Positions 23,105 through 34,900 of a stretch of 64,000 nucleotides of DNA are shown piece by piece. Under the pieces are notes generated by a model. That model had not been told where the DNA came from and ran no database searches. It worked only from the letters and a program-made list of their open reading frames with translations. A program made the position numbers and the translations under genes. The DNA lies in assembly GCF_964355755.1 (NCBI RefSeq), contig NC_092678.1, positions 2,877,922 to 2,941,921 on the forward strand. The letters are read 5' to 3'. The DNA comes from Antedon mediterranea (Eukaryota > Echinodermata > Crinoidea > Comatulida > Antedonidae). Each line of letters starts with the position of its first letter. The first letter of the stretch is position 1.

Positions 23105-24171
23105 TCACTGATGAAATGGTACGAGTTGTACTGGTGCCTATAATTAAATGTAAATCAGGTGGCATTACGAGTATGGAGAACTACAGGCCCAGCTCTTGTT
23201 TCTGTTGTATCTAAAATATTTGAAACATTGTTAATCAATTATTGTGGAGATTACCCTTAAGTCAGGGGATCACCAGTTTGCTTTTAAAAGTCAACACTCA
23301 ATGGAAACTTGTGTCTTTGTTTTTAAGCAGATAGTGGATTACTACAGTATAATACGAATGGGAGCCCCGTATTTACTTGTTTTTCCGACGCGAGTAAAGC
23401 GTTTGACCGAGTTAATCACTGGTCACTGTACAGGCAATTAATTATGAGAGATATTTATAACAAACATTATTGCTATTATACTTCTAAAATCTTGGTATGA
23501 GAATCAGTTTTTAAAGTTACCAATGGCGTTAGACAGGGTGGTGTTATGTCTCCTCTGTTATATAATGTTTACATTGACAATTTGAACAGTATGCTTAGTG
23601 ATTTTAATTTTGGTTGTGAGCTCAATAATACAAAGTTCAACAACTTAAGTTATGCAGACGACATGGTGTTACTTGCGCCCTCTTTAGATGCCCTCCAAAA
23701 GATGGTCAACAACAAATGTGAGGACTTTGCTAATGACTTTGATGTATTATAAATTCAAAAAAATCAATTTGCATGTGCTTTTGCCCTAAGACAAGAAAAC
23801 TGAATGGTAATTATGTTACTGTTCTATGTGGTAAAGAACTAAATTACATTCAATCCACTACCTATCTTGGTTGTGTTATCAGTAATGGTACTAGGGACGA
23901 ACTGGATATTAAAAGGCAATATCAATCATTATGTATTAGAGGTAACTGTCTTTGTAGAAAATTTAGTAAATGCTCAACGGATGTTAAGATTACTTTGTTT
24001 AAGTCATACTGTATTAATATGTATTGTGCGACCTTATGGTGTGATTTTAATGTAAAATCTATGAAGTCATTACAGGTCTGTTATAATAACGCATTTAGAA
24101 AGATTTTAAAACGCTCAAGGAGCTGTAGTGCTAGTGCAATGTTTGTTGATAACCATGTTCCCTCCTTCTAT
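23105..24171 (+). mobile_element. Non-LTR retrotransposon RT region, plus strand, broken
   Basis: Successive plus-strand pieces read ENYRPSS, QFAFKSQHSMETCV, GVRQGGVMSPLLYNVYID, LSYADDMVLLAPS (the catalytic YADD), and TTYLGCVISN in the thumb. Several stops and frameshifts separate the pieces, so the element is inactive. It is interrupted at 24,172 by an inverted-repeat element and resumes at 25,270. Confidence 0.8.
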
Positions 24172-25269
24172 GGGCCTGTTTCTGCTGCAACTGCTCAAAA
24201 TACGGTATAAAAATACGGTATTTTTTATACCATATTTGTTAGTACCCTGTTTCTGCTAACAATACTTCTTGGGTGGTCGTGTTAAATTTCATCCTTTTTA
24301 CCCAAATTGCCATTCATTTATTTGGTCGATATTTAAAAGTCGCAATAAAGGAAGTTTTACGTCTCACTTTCAACAGCCTAGCCCTAGTGGTAGAGATGTT
24401 GAGAGAGCACAGAAAACATCGTAATGAGGACAAGTAATTCGTTCCCTTCCCGAGTTATTGTCTTTTACAATCTTTTACTGCTTTCGCAGGCTCTTCAGCT
24501 TTGAATTTACTTGCTTTGGAGACAAGTCTATTCCGTACACTATTTTTTTAGAAATGTCTTTATAAATGTGGTTGTCCCTTTTAGTTGGCCGGACATTTTA
24601 GCTTCCCCATCCCCTCCTTCCCCACCCCCTCCCTCCCCATCCCCTCCTTCCCCATCCCCTCCCCTCCTTCCCCATCACATCCCCTCCTTCCCCATCACAT
24701 CCCCTCCTTCCCCATCCCCTCCCCTCCTTCCCCATCCCCTCCCCTCCTTCCCCATCCCCTCCCCTCCTTTCCCATCCCCTCCCCTCCTTCCCCATCCCCT
24801 CCCCTCCTTCCCCATCCCCTCCCCTCCTTCCCCATCCCTCCCCTCCTTCCCCATCCCCTCCCCTCCTTCCCCATCCCCTCCCCTCCTTCCCCATCCCTCC
24901 CCTCCTTCCCCATCCCCTCCCCTCCTTCCCCATCCCCTCCCCCTCCTTCCCCACACAGATTTATATAGTAAATACTGTGATGTCTTCGCTCCACATTTTC
25001 GCCGAATATCTATACACGTGTGTAAAACAGCTGACAGGGACAGAAAATAAAAACACGATGTTGACCTCATGTCACAGGTAAAAAAAAAATACGGTATTTT
25101 TTATTGGCAGCAGAAAAGGGTACAAAAAATACGGTATAAATTTGTAAATACCATATTTTATCCACAAATTTTGTGGGGAAAATACGGTAAAAAAATACGG
25201 TATATATTATACGGTATTAAAAAAATACCGTATAAAAAACTGTATTTTCTTGGCAGCAGAAACAGGGCC
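24172..25269. mobile_element. Inverted-repeat element nested in the LINE
   Basis: The ends are complementary over CTGTTTCTGCTGC (24,176-24,188) and GCAGCAGAAACAG. Both sides carry AATACGGTAT-type short palindromes. The interior holds a minisatellite. No transposase frame is visible. The LINE reading resumes at its right end, which supports an insertion. Confidence 0.6.
24604..24955. repeat. C/T-rich minisatellite (CCCCTCCCCTCCTTCCCAT)n
   Basis: About 18 copies of a 19-bp unit, with shorter variants. Strand asymmetry is extreme: nearly pure pyrimidine apart from one A per unit. It generates Pro/Ser-rich and Gly/Glu-rich open frames on opposite strands, neither with coding support. Confidence 0.9.
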
Positions 25270-25545
25270 TAAGAGTACATTCGGAAATCAATTTTTTGTC
25301 TAAAAGATTCAAAGTTGCACAGAAAATGGATTGAACTTCTGTATACATGATTTCATGTATACTTTTACGTATGTTAACTTGTATCAGTATAGCCATTATA
25401 ATGTTATTTCACTCCTAGTTGAAAACCGAAGTTTTCCAACGGCATTATTATTTGCGACATGTGGTATAGATTTTTTACTTTACTTACATTTATTTATTGA
25501 ATATTGTTATGTGTTATGATATGGACTTTGTTCTGAAATAAAAGT
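25270..25545 (+). mobile_element. 3' end of the plus-strand LINE
   Basis: It resumes directly after the nested element and ends with AATAAAAGTGAATTGAATTG, a polyadenylation-like and short-repeat LINE tail. Confidence 0.55.
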
Positions 25546-26660
25546 GAATTGAATTGATTATAATTTTATTTCAAAGCGCGATGTTGTCACCGTTACACCA
25601 ATAAATTTGACATTCCTACAAGAGAAAGATTATCTTTGCATCCTAGATTGAGAAACCTTTTGGGTGCTTCCACCAGGATCGAGAATCCAAATTCAAGAGC
25701 TTAGTTACATTTTTTTTGGTAACTGGTAATTTCAAATGTACGTACCGCAGGACTATAATACATTATCTTTTACAGAAACAAACTAGAAAGCCACTCCTAG
25801 AGTGCATACCTCCGCCTACTGTAAAATTCTTCTACATCAGATTTAGTCACCGGAAAGTGTGTGTCTTAATGCTGTGCGTGATGAACATAAACGTGAAAAG
25901 CAAACGAATTAATTTGAAAAGAAATAGGGGTTTTAAACTACTTGCATCGAAAAACTTTAACATTAAATCTAAATATTTTTACAATTACAAATCACAAAAT
26001 ATAATTCTTGCCTCTTGTACAAAAATGAAGTTCTCGAGAAAATGCAATTTTAGTTTACTTGTTACTTTAAGACTGCTCACCGGCTTTTTGAAATTTCTGT
26101 CCTATCTTTTAACACTAGGTAGCAAGTCTGAAAATAATTTTAAAAAGTGGTCCAGAATTGGGACCGTGATCCAGATTGCCTCCAAAATTTAATGGAGTGG
26201 TCCTTGACCACATATCTATCTGTATTTTGGGCATTATTTATTTATCTGGTTAGTCAACAAGTTTACGAATAACTGTGTTTTTTAAAGATTAAAGTCAAGC
26301 CTAATACCAAGCCTTTGTCGTAATACTATATTGAACATTGTCCGAACATGTTCTTGTCGTTTGAAATAATTTACCGAAGGCACCTTAGTTTTTAAAAGCA
26401 TTATTTATGGTTTAATGGTTTTAAAATAAAAGCAATAAAAGTGCTAAGAAAACAAGGGGACAAGGGATAATTATGAAAGTTCATGTCAGCACCCAAATCA
26501 AAGTATTGGGGTACACCCTCAGGGTTTGAACTAATGAATGAATGAACTACAATTCCCAGGAATCGGGTGCCTCCTATTCTAGTAAAGATGAGGGGCGGGC
26601 AGGCAGTGAACCGGCATGTTTCAACCATTGAGTAAATGGACAAAACTAAACTTGTCTTAC
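25546..26660. other. Intron sequence with dispersed repeat
   Basis: A 158-codon frame at 25,716-26,192 is Lys/Asn/Leu-rich with no recognisable domain, and I do not call it. The block GGTCCAGAATTGGGACCGTG near 26,149 with GGAGTGGTCCTTGACC at 26,193 looks like a dispersed repeat end. Confidence 0.35.
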
Positions 26661-26751
26661 CTCTTAGTAAGGTACAGTTTGCCACTTCTAAATGCTGCTC
26701 CTAGTGCTTTTCCTTTCTGTATTAATGTGGTTCTTTTTCCATCCTCCCAAC
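26661..26751 (-). CDS. GRAM-domain protein, second visible exon
   Basis: The 91-bp exon follows a TTTTTAACTTGAAG acceptor and precedes GTAAGA. It encodes WEDGKRTTLIQKGKAL and then the GRAM motif G-KLYLTK. It enters in phase 1 and leaves in phase 2, both matching its neighbours, which is strong support for the exon model. Confidence 0.75.
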
Positions 26752-27555
26752 CTTCAAGTTAAAAATAAGAAACATTTGATTAACATAAAGCATGTAAAAT
26801 ATATTACGGTAGTTTGGTAAACAGATATTTTTAAGTCTTTGATACAGTACAGCTAAAAATGACTGCAATGTAACCTACGTTCAGCTTCGTGGCTATGTGT
26901 GGCTCCTAGGTATTGTTTTTTAAATGATCCTATGAGAGGCATTGTTTTCATCACCGATGTTCCACATGTTTTTTCGCTCCCAGTCGGTGCACTCTGTAAT
27001 GTGGTTTATGAGTTACTGGATTTTATTCAATGAATGTATTATTTTAGCGGTGTTCGTATATAGGGCTAGTATATTTAGAATTACTTTTTACACAATATTA
27101 TTATTTTGTTTTATTTAAACATCTATACTATAATAGCACTAAGCCAAATTTGTTCCTCTATCACCTCGTAAACCGCAAGTACGCTATTAACGCTGTTCGA
27201 GCTGGGGCACCTTTTAATTCTCTTTTATCCATTAGAACAGCAAATTTGTACGAAAAATGTGTTTTTTAGACCAATTTCCTTTTAATTGCTGAATGCTGCA
27301 ATCCTCGGCCGTTTCCCCCCTAGCAAAATCAATCGAGCATGGAATATACAATAACAATTATAAAGCGGGTCATCGTTGATCAAGCATGCATTGGTGACCA
27401 TGCTGTACTAAATTTTGAGAACATAAATCCCGATAAAGGTATAGTAATCTCATGCGCCAATTATTTATTAAAAAATATCAATCATTCATTCTTATGCTGA
27501 CGTGGGTACCATCCGCTCCTCGCTTTCTATTCGTTATTCATTAAGCGTATGCAGC
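26752..27555. other. Intron sequence without recognised elements
   Basis: This is part of the 4-kb intron between the first and second visible GRAM exons. I found no coding sequence. Confidence 0.4.
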
Positions 27556-27656
27556 ATGGCATCCAATAAGGCTAAGCCCAATACTCGATCCAGAACTCCT
27601 GCTGTTTCTGAGTTTAACGGCTCAAACCCGGATTCAGCTGATTTTGTTGCTGGCCG
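27556..27656 (+). other. Possible short exon or retroelement ORF1 start
   Basis: An ATG at 27,556 opens 33 codons (MASNKAKPNTRSRTPAV...) that end at a consensus donor GTGAGT (27,657). The composition is coding-like. A retroelement fragment follows immediately, so this may be the start of the same element's ORF1 rather than a host exon. Confidence 0.25.
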
Positions 27657-27696
27657 GTGAGTTTTTTACTAAACATTCCGATTTTACTGTCAATAA

Positions 27697-27915
27697 ATGT
27701 GCACATCGTGTTGGACAGCGCCCTGTTCTAGTCACATCATTGTTAAGTTTCTAAGTTACAACTCAAAAATTGAAATTATTAAACAGAAAAACAGTGCACA
27801 GCAGAAGGTACCTTCTACCTATGTTATAGATGACCTTACACTAGCCAACTACAGAGAAAGTGAAGAAGTGGAAAACGCAAGTCAAATCATTATTCGACAG
27901 CGGTACAAAGCTTAA
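27697..27915 (+). mobile_element. Possible LINE ORF1 fragment
   Basis: The frame includes SSHIIVKFLSYNSKIEIIKQ, which resembles the C-terminal RNA-binding part of LINE ORF1 proteins (IIVKFL-Y-K). The fragment ends at a stop after 72 codons. The assignment rests on one motif. Confidence 0.4.
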
Positions 27916-29559
27916 ATTTACTGCATGGAAATGGCAGTTATCAACCAGGGTACCGCATCTGTTTCAGTAACACTATAGAACAATAAACGCAACCATCGCA
28001 ATGGAACAATACAAGAACAACTTTAATTTATTATATTCTTTATAATTTAAATTGTTTGATCCTAAACAAGATGAACAATTTTATCTTTTATATCTTAAAA
28101 TATAGATATTGCAGTTTTTTCCCATTATCTGCAAATTCCATTATTCTGGCATACGCAGCTGACGTGTCCCTGATTTGCATACTTATGTTTAAAGAGAGAA
28201 GCGTCGACCGATACGGTACTGTACTCTTGAATAAGATGACAGAAAAATTGTTTAATTTGTAATGGCGATGAGTTTAAAATCATGATATTTATATAATAAC
28301 ATAGCCTAAGTATGTCAATAGTAATTTGAAACTGATAAGTACATGTAGTACTGTACATTAACAACAAGGGTCATAACCATCAAATATGAGTGTACGTCAA
28401 ACGATACATGTGTGTAAATTTCTAAGAGTTGCAAATGAATTGCCTATTGCCTGAATAATAAATGCATATTGGTTCCTGGATGTAATATAATATTACTGGG
28501 GCACAAACGATTCGTACAAAGAACAACTGCGTAGGCCTACCTATTGTTTAGATCGCTGGCAGTCAGCAAGCATAAAGTGTATATATGTCAAACATCAAAC
28601 GCCATGGTTACCTGACAGTATATGCGGCTATAAGTGCAGTGTATCATCATCATAGAGGATATGTTGATATTAATATAGTACACATAATCACTGTGGTAAT
28701 ATGTTTACATTATAGCAACCGATTTTTCTTTCTAGGATACCTATCCACCTATCAATACCTATTTATATTGATATATTTAATTTCCTCAACAAATAAATAT
28801 TGAGCTATAATAAGCATTGAATTTGCCTTTTCGGGTTTTCTACTAGACTAGATTTTTTTTTTTTTTTTATTTCAATAAACATTTATTTACAAAATCTGAA
28901 TACATAGGAAAACAACAAACAGGATTTTACAGAATTATAAAAATATGTTTCGACTTAAAGTGAATAACTTTAATATTACTTTGATATGGCCAATTTAAAT
29001 TTAAAATATTTTGACCTTGATTGTTTGTGTTTCAAGGGACAATACATCTTTAAACTTTAAATGCAACGCAATCAAAACAAAATACTGAGTGAATGATATC
29101 ATTGGCAACAAAATGTTATCGTCCTTTAATTACGCGTATGTTTACCGGAGGGACAAAGTATGATCGTTTTACTCATTGGTAGCATGCTACATATGAGAGA
29201 GTGCCTTTTCCTGCAAATTAGAGATGCCATTTATCATGATTTTTTTTTGTACAAGAGCACCATTTAACAAAGTTTGCTTCGCCACAGGTCCTGTCGACGG
29301 CCAAAGGTTACTGCGCAACAAGCCCTGCTTTACTCAATATAGGCCTATGGGGAAAAATGTCACTTCTTAATAGGCTAGTAATTTTCATATTTAAAATATC
29401 AATTGTTAATACATTTATAATATTGACGTGAGAGTGCAATTTCCGACCATCTAGAGGTGTCATATTTTCAAAATCGCCTCAACAACTCAGCCCCAACCAC
29501 GGTGGGTCTGAGTTTGTGTGGACTCTCTGGGATCAGCCCCTGCTTCATGCTCATGTAAT
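27916..29559. other. Intron sequence, AT-rich, with a reversed poly(A)-like run
   Basis: A T-run at 28,854-28,868 followed by TTTCAATAAACATTTATTTA looks like the reversed A-tail of a retroelement. Otherwise I see no gene; short open frames are AT artefacts. Confidence 0.35.
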
Positions 29560-30130
29560 ACATAAACCTTGCTTTTATTGACGTTGTTTATTTTTATTAA
29601 CGATTTACCTATTGTGGTTTGTTTTTGTGCTTATTGTTTCTCTTTTCAGTTCTGACTTTATCTAATCATTTGTATTTATTGTTTAATGCCTGAAAATGAT
29701 TAGAGTCAACTTCCATTCCATAATTTTCTAGTGGATCCTGATACTGTCAACCATATATCCAGTATAATATCAATCCTCTTGACGTTTATAGAAGACAGGT
29801 TTGATGAAAAATCTGAAGGGATTTCTAACCCAACAGATGTTCAAACCCTCGATAGTGATTCTTATTATGATACAAATAATTTTAATACCAAATTTGAAAA
29901 CAAAACTTTATCTCTATTCCATTTTAATATACGAAGTATAACATATAAAATAGATTCTTTGAACACTACAATATGCATAACATTCTTAATAATTGGACTC
30001 TCTGAGACTTGGTTGAATGATAAATCTCCCACTCCTTTTTTGCAGAATTATTCCTTTATTTTTTCAAAAACAGAGAAACCGGTAGTGGTATTTGTTAAAA
30101 ATAACTTGTTTTCTTTTGATAGCTGGTAAC
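29560..30130 (+). mobile_element. LINE ORF2 N-terminal (endonuclease) fragment, plus strand
   Basis: The frame at 29,731-30,129 contains SLFHFNIRSI and GLSETWL, the first motifs of the AP-endonuclease domain of non-LTR retrotransposons. It ends in a stop; the rest of the element is absent. Confidence 0.7.
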
Positions 30131-30179
30131 AAAGGTGTATATTTAACACCCTTCTCCATCGGAGGTATGAAAAAACAAG

Positions 30180-30345
30180 GCCTCACATAGTATTGCGATC
30201 CAAAAACAATACTTTTCTGTGGTACCGTGTGGGATCGCGATAAAAAACAATACCTTTCGTGGGATCATGTGGGATTGCAATCAAAAGACAATACTTTGTA
30301 GGTTTTCGATCAAAAAACAATGCCCACACGTAGGCTACGAATGGT
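30180..30345. repeat. Imperfect tandem repeat, about 45 bp, four copies
   Basis: Units are built on GGGATCGCGAT, AAAAAACAATAC and a GTGGG boundary. Copies differ by several substitutions. Confidence 0.6.
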
Positions 30346-30422
30346 TACGTGTGGTAACAAATCAGTAATTAATAGCTAGCTGTACTGTAGTTCATTTAGA
30401 TGTGAAGTGTTTTGCCACTAAA

Positions 30423-30599
30423 GCTTGGTTCCCACTAGAACGTAACGCAAGGACGTAAACGCAACGCAAGCGTTTTAACCAATGACAAGCGAAGTTATAG
30501 ACAGTTAGCAATCACAAGCGAATAAGCCATCACTTGTGATTGGTCAATTCACTTGTGTTGCGTTACGTCCTTGTGTTGCGTCGCTAGTGGGAACCACGC
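30423..30599. mobile_element. Palindromic MITE, copy 2
   Basis: It has the same inverted ends as the copy at 19,426 (GCTTGGTTCCCACTAG and complement), with CGTAACGCAAGGACGTAAAC in the arms. It lies 122 bp from the first visible GRAM exon. Confidence 0.85.
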
Positions 30600-30720
30600 T
30601 TTAAGAAAATCACTATATAGGCCTACAGTACATGATGGCTCAAGTTTAGCTTTGACCAACTGTGTCAAATAAATAAGTGAAAATAAATCTGACAATTTTT
30701 GGTAAACAATCTTGAATTAC

Positions 30721-30853
30721 CTTGTAGTGGTATTTCATCATTTTCCAGCTTAAAAGCATCAGCAAAAGTTTTACAAACATCGTCGTTAGATGCTGAGCTT
30801 GTTGATGCAAAAGAATGAGAACTTGTTCTTACACCATCGATATTAACCAAATA
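30721..30853 (-). CDS. GRAM-domain protein, first visible exon
   Basis: The 133-bp exon lies between TATTTTACAG and GTAATT. It encodes 44 residues: a Ser-rich segment (SSHSFASTSSAS) and then DDVCKTFADAFKLENDEIPL, the entry of the GRAM domain. It starts on a codon boundary and ends in phase 1. Upstream exons must lie at higher coordinates, possibly between or beyond the receptor genes on the opposite strand; none was recognised. Confidence 0.7.
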
Positions 30854-31965
30854 CTGTAAAATATAAAAAAATATTCACTTTTAAAATATTTATATTTATT
30901 GAAAAAAAAAAAAATTACAATTTATTGCAAATACGTTTCATGGATTACAAGAATAATACTTTATTAGGTTGGGTGGAGGTTATATGTGCTAGTGTCATAT
31001 GTGATGTGTTTGTGTATGTTTATGCGTTTAATTATTAAATATTAAATAAAGTAAATCACACTCTATAAAATGAAATCATAAGGAAGGAATATATTGATAA
31101 TATTTTGTTATTGAAATGTAACATCATTAATACCACAAGTCTAATAAAGTAATTTAAACAACACAAAAGAAATCTAAATTTGAACGAAGGATCACGAGAA
31201 TAAGTGTAAACTAACACCGCAACACTAATAAACAATATCAATCCCAAGAAGAATTGAACAATAGCAAAAAACTAGAACTAATATCGATGTAGGTTATACA
31301 AACTATGTACTATTTGAAACATTAGATGTAGAATTTCTAATATCATCAATGCAGGGTCGTTCCATTTCTTAAAAGGAAATTAATACTAGCAATGCATCAC
31401 TTTGCTTTTAACATTAAATGAAGAATTTCAACATTGTGATGCAACTGGGGTTATTCCATTTCTTAAAAGGGATGAATGTAATGTCATAGAAATGAATACA
31501 CATGATGTAAACAGAATGGTCTCTATGTCTACCAGAGTTAATAACATCCACCTATCCAATTTTAAATTGATTATTCAGAGCGATTTATTCTTTAAAACAT
31601 ATCCTGTGCTGTATAAGCACAATAAGGTGATCTAGAAATAAGTCTTCAATTGTGGAGAGATGTAGCCATGGTTTTAGAAGAAAGTGTGGATAATAGTAAC
31701 ATGAGACGTACAGGTGTTGGATTATTCACTGAATGGACTTTGTTCCATTTTGGGACGTCTGTGTAAAGTTGCTCAAAACAATGTTAAGACTACATTGTGT
31801 TGTAATGTAAATAACATACACACATTTAAACAAGAGAGAGTTCACCAAATGTAACCTATATCAAATCTATAGCACGTATACATTGTAATCGAAATGGAAC
31901 ACTCTTTATGAAATTCGTTTTGATGAGATGACTTCGGTTCTAAAATGTAAAATTTATCTATTGTA
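30854..31965. other. Spacer between the GRAM gene and the receptor array
   Basis: No gene is visible. A degenerate relative of the array's promoter block (ATGGAACACTCTTTATGAAA) lies at 31,894-31,913, but the AGGAAGT core is lost. Confidence 0.4.
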
Positions 31966-34900
31966 ATGTTCGGAAATAAGTGTATGTGGATTCTATTGCT
32001 ATTTTCGACAGTACATGGCCAAAATGTACAGGTCTTGAGCGGACAAAGTGCGGGAACTTTAGTTGCATTTGAAAGGTACACAATATATGATCTTCAATGT
32101 ACTTTTCTAACTTTCACAAAGGATAACTACATCTCCTGGTACAGAAGAAATGGATATACTGGAAATGAGACAGAGATTTACAGAAATGGAACGCTATTGA
32201 CCTCTGACCTTGACCAAGAAGCATTGGCATATTCACTTAACACCTCTCCTGAAATTGAACTAACATTATCAATCTCAACAGACCTTGGACAATTTATTCA
32301 TGGCAATGGATATCGATGTCAAGTTATAGACATAAATACTGGTGATATATTACTACAAACAAGAATTGGGGCCTATGTGTTCCTACATGTATTTTATCCC
32401 CCACTAACACCACCCATTTGTAATGTCAGTAGTTATCAAAAAGAATCTATTGGGAAGACGGTTACATTTTCCTGTACAACACTACCAGGTAATTCACAAA
32501 TAATCATTCAATGGTGTAGAGATGAAGTTGTGGTTGCAGAAGAAACAGTAGCTTATAAAAGTGAAGAAAGATTTACAGAACACTCATTTAACTACACTTT
32601 TACTCTTCTACAAGAAGATTTAGGGGCAACATACCAATGTAGGGTGACATTTCAAGGTACTACAACATGTACAGCACAGGAAACAAACCACCCAATAATA
32701 ACTACAAGTACACCAATATTTTGGCAAACAACAGATCAACAAACCACCTTACAGATGACTTCTAGCAGAACTAGTGCAAAAGAAAAGTCAACTACAGAAA
32801 CAATGATCACAGATACTATGCTACAACAGACAAAAAATAGGAGAACAACTTCAAAGGATGAGCAAACACCAGGAACTTTAAACACAGTTAGTAAAACATC
32901 TTTACCAATGACCACAGGAACTACAGCACAATGGACAAGTGATATAACCACTACTGAATATGAGTCAACAACAAAAACTTTAACCTCAGTTGGTAAAACT
33001 TCTTTACCAATGGCCACAGGAACTACAGCACAATGGACAAGTGATAGAATCATCACTACAGATGAGTCAACAACAGACACATTAACCTCAGTTGGTAAAA
33101 CTTCTTTACCAGTGACCACAGAGCCTATCATACAACAGATAAAAAGTGCTACAACCACTGCTACAGATGATTCAACAACAGAAACATTGACCACAGAGCC
33201 TACAATACAACAGACAAAAAGTGATACAGCAACTGCTAAAGATGAGTCAACAACAGAAACATTGACCACAGATCCTACAATACAACAGACAAAAAGTGAT
33301 ACAGCAACTGCTACAGATCAGTCAACCACAGAAACATTAACCACAGTTGATAAAACTACAACACATCTATCAAATACTCCAAGGCATCAATCAACTATGG
33401 CAGGAACTTCTGTACCAGTGACCACCACAATACAACAGAAAAAAACTGATACAAAAACTGCTACAGATCAGTCAACAACAGAAACATTGACGTCAGTTGA
33501 TAAAACTACAAGGTCTCAATTAACTATGGCAGGAACTTCTTTACCAGTGACCACAGAGCCTGCCATACAACAGACAAAAACTGATACAGCAACTGCTACA
33601 GATCAGTCAACAACAGAAACATTTACCTCAGTTGATAAAACTACAAGGTCTCAATCAACTATGGCAGGAACTTCTTTAGCATTGACCACAGAGCCTACAA
33701 TACAACAGACAAAAACTGATACAGCAACTGCTACAGATCAGTCAACAACAGAAACATTTACCTCAGTTGATAAAACTACAAGGTCTCAATCAACTATGGC
33801 AGGAACTTCTTTACCAGTGACCACAGAGCCTACCATACAACAGACAAAAACTGATACAGCAACTGCTACAGATCAGTCAACAACAGAAACATTGACTACA
33901 GTTGATAAAACTACAAGGTCTCAATCAACTATGGCAGGAACTTCTTTACCAGTGACCACAGAGCCTACCATACAACAGACAAAAACTGATACAGCAACTG
34001 CTACAGATCAATCAACAACAGAAACATTGACTACAGTTGATAAAACTACAAGATCTCAATTAACTATGGCAGGAACTTCTTTACCAGTGACCACAGAGCC
34101 TACCATACAACAGACAAAAACTGATACAGCAACTGCTACAGATCAATCAACAACAGAAACATTTACCTCAGTTGATAAAACTACAAGGTCTCAATCAACT
34201 ATGGCAGGAACTTCTTTAGCATTGACCACAGAGCCTACAATACAACAGAAAAAAACTGATACAAAAACTGCTACAGATCAGTCAACAACAGAAACATTGA
34301 CGTCAGTTGATAAAACTACAAGGTCTCAATCAACTATGGCAGGAACTTCTTTACCAGTGACCACAGAGCCTACCATACAACAGACAAAAACTGATACAGC
34401 AACTGCTACAGATCAATCAACAACAGAAACATTGACTACAGTTGATAAAACTACAAGGTCTCAATTAACTATGGCAGGAACTTCTTTAGCATTGACCACA
34501 GAGCTTACAATACAACAGACAAAAACTGATACAAACACTGCTACAGATCAGTCAACAACAGAAACATTTACGACAGTTGATAAAACTACAAGGTCTCAAT
34601 CAACTATGGCAGGAACTTCTGTACCAGTGACCACCACAATACAACAGAAAAAAACTGATACAAAAACTGCTACAGATCAGTCAACAACAGAAACATTGAC
34701 GTCAGTTGATAAAACTACAAGGTCTCAATCAACTATGGCAGGAACTTCTGTACCAGTGACCACCACAATACAACAGAAAAAAACTGATACAAAAACTGCT
34801 ACAGATCAGTCAACAACAGAAACATTGACGTCAGTTGATAAAACTACAAGGCGTCAATCAAACATTCCATCAACTTCTGTACCAATGACCACAGAGCCTA

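Noticed and set aside
24511-25050. Pro/Ser-rich and Gly/Glu-rich proteins on opposite strands
   Set aside because: Both are readings of the same C/T-rich minisatellite inside a transposable element.
25716-26192. 158-residue hypothetical protein
   Set aside because: Composition follows the AT-rich DNA, no motif is visible, it lies in an intron of the GRAM gene, and a dispersed repeat overlaps its end.
29731-30129. Host gene of 132 residues
   Set aside because: Motifs FNIRSI and GLSETWL identify the start of a LINE endonuclease domain.
32736-33269. Antisense Val/Ser-rich open frames over receptor stalks (also 37,391-38,116, 53,869-54,537, 60,196-60,639)
   Set aside because: They mirror Thr-rich codon repeats (ACN read backwards as valine/glycine codons), stay open only where the stalk repeats are, and have no domain.
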